From positions 1-5,106 of the forward strand of contig JAHHSB010000100.1 of NCBI GenBank assembly GCA_020025415.1: 5,106 bases of DNA, read 5' to 3'. The notes under the pieces are model-generated. The model was not told where the DNA came from, made no database searches, and was given only the letters and a program-made list of their open reading frames with translations. Both the position numbers and the translations under genes were made by a program. This document shows, piece by piece, positions 5,094 through 5,106 of this stretch; within the stretch, counting starts at the first letter, position 1, and every line of letters starts with the position of its first letter. This stretch comes from Oscillibacter sp. (GTDB lineage Bacteria; Bacillota; Clostridia; Oscillospirales; Oscillospiraceae).

Positions 5094-5106
5094 GCTATCT
5101 GCGGAG

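Noticed and set aside
4957..5105. A minus-strand frame open from the right edge to a TAA near 4957
   Set aside because: It reads through three dyads, has no start or binding site in view, and gives an arginine- and glycine-rich string without family resemblance. It is most likely non-coding.

Overview
The window looks like chromosomal DNA of a Gram-positive anaerobe of the class Clostridia, most likely near the Oscillospiraceae (Flavonifractor/Oscillibacter type). The reasons are moderately GC-rich genes, strong AGGAGG-type ribosome binding sites, a TTG start, an SLH-domain wall protein whose GH18 domain is of the spore-hydrolase kind, and an ECF sigma factor paired with an anti-sigma protein that resembles the DUF4179 group. 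This placement is inference; there is no rRNA or other marker to confirm it.

Layout, left to right. Bases 1-293 hold no convincing gene. They contain an intrinsic terminator (145-181) for the leftward gene that follows and a possible leftward promoter at the very edge. Bases 294-1940 (minus) encode a 548-residue secreted protein with a signal peptide, three SLH domains and a GH18-type glycosidase domain. Bases 1941-2175 form a divergent control region with a good extended -10 promoter for the SLH gene, a G-quadruplex-type tract and weak promoter candidates for the rightward genes. Bases 2176-2673 (plus) encode an ECF sigma factor with a TTG start. It overlaps by 4 bases with a membrane-anchored anti-sigma factor at 2670-3758 (plus). 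Bases 3801-3849 form a perfect 16-bp bidirectional terminator that separates this operon from a convergent tyrosine recombinase at 3855-4874 (minus). Bases 4875-5106 are non-coding and full of dyad symmetry, including a perfect 13+4+13 bp palindrome about 100 bp upstream of the recombinase.

How the genes may work together. The sigma and anti-sigma genes form a translationally coupled signalling unit: the anti-sigma protein has a short cytoplasmic end, one membrane span and a large outer domain that could sense the envelope. The SLH-GH18 protein, transcribed divergently, is a wall-attached enzyme and so a natural target of such a system, but no matching ECF promoter was recognised in front of it. 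The recombinase has all six catalytic residues and looks like a Xer-type housekeeping enzyme or a simple integrase. No transposon, CRISPR array, RNA gene or defence system was seen. Overall the window is mostly ordinary; the least explained part is the symmetric leader and palindrome region to the right of the recombinase.
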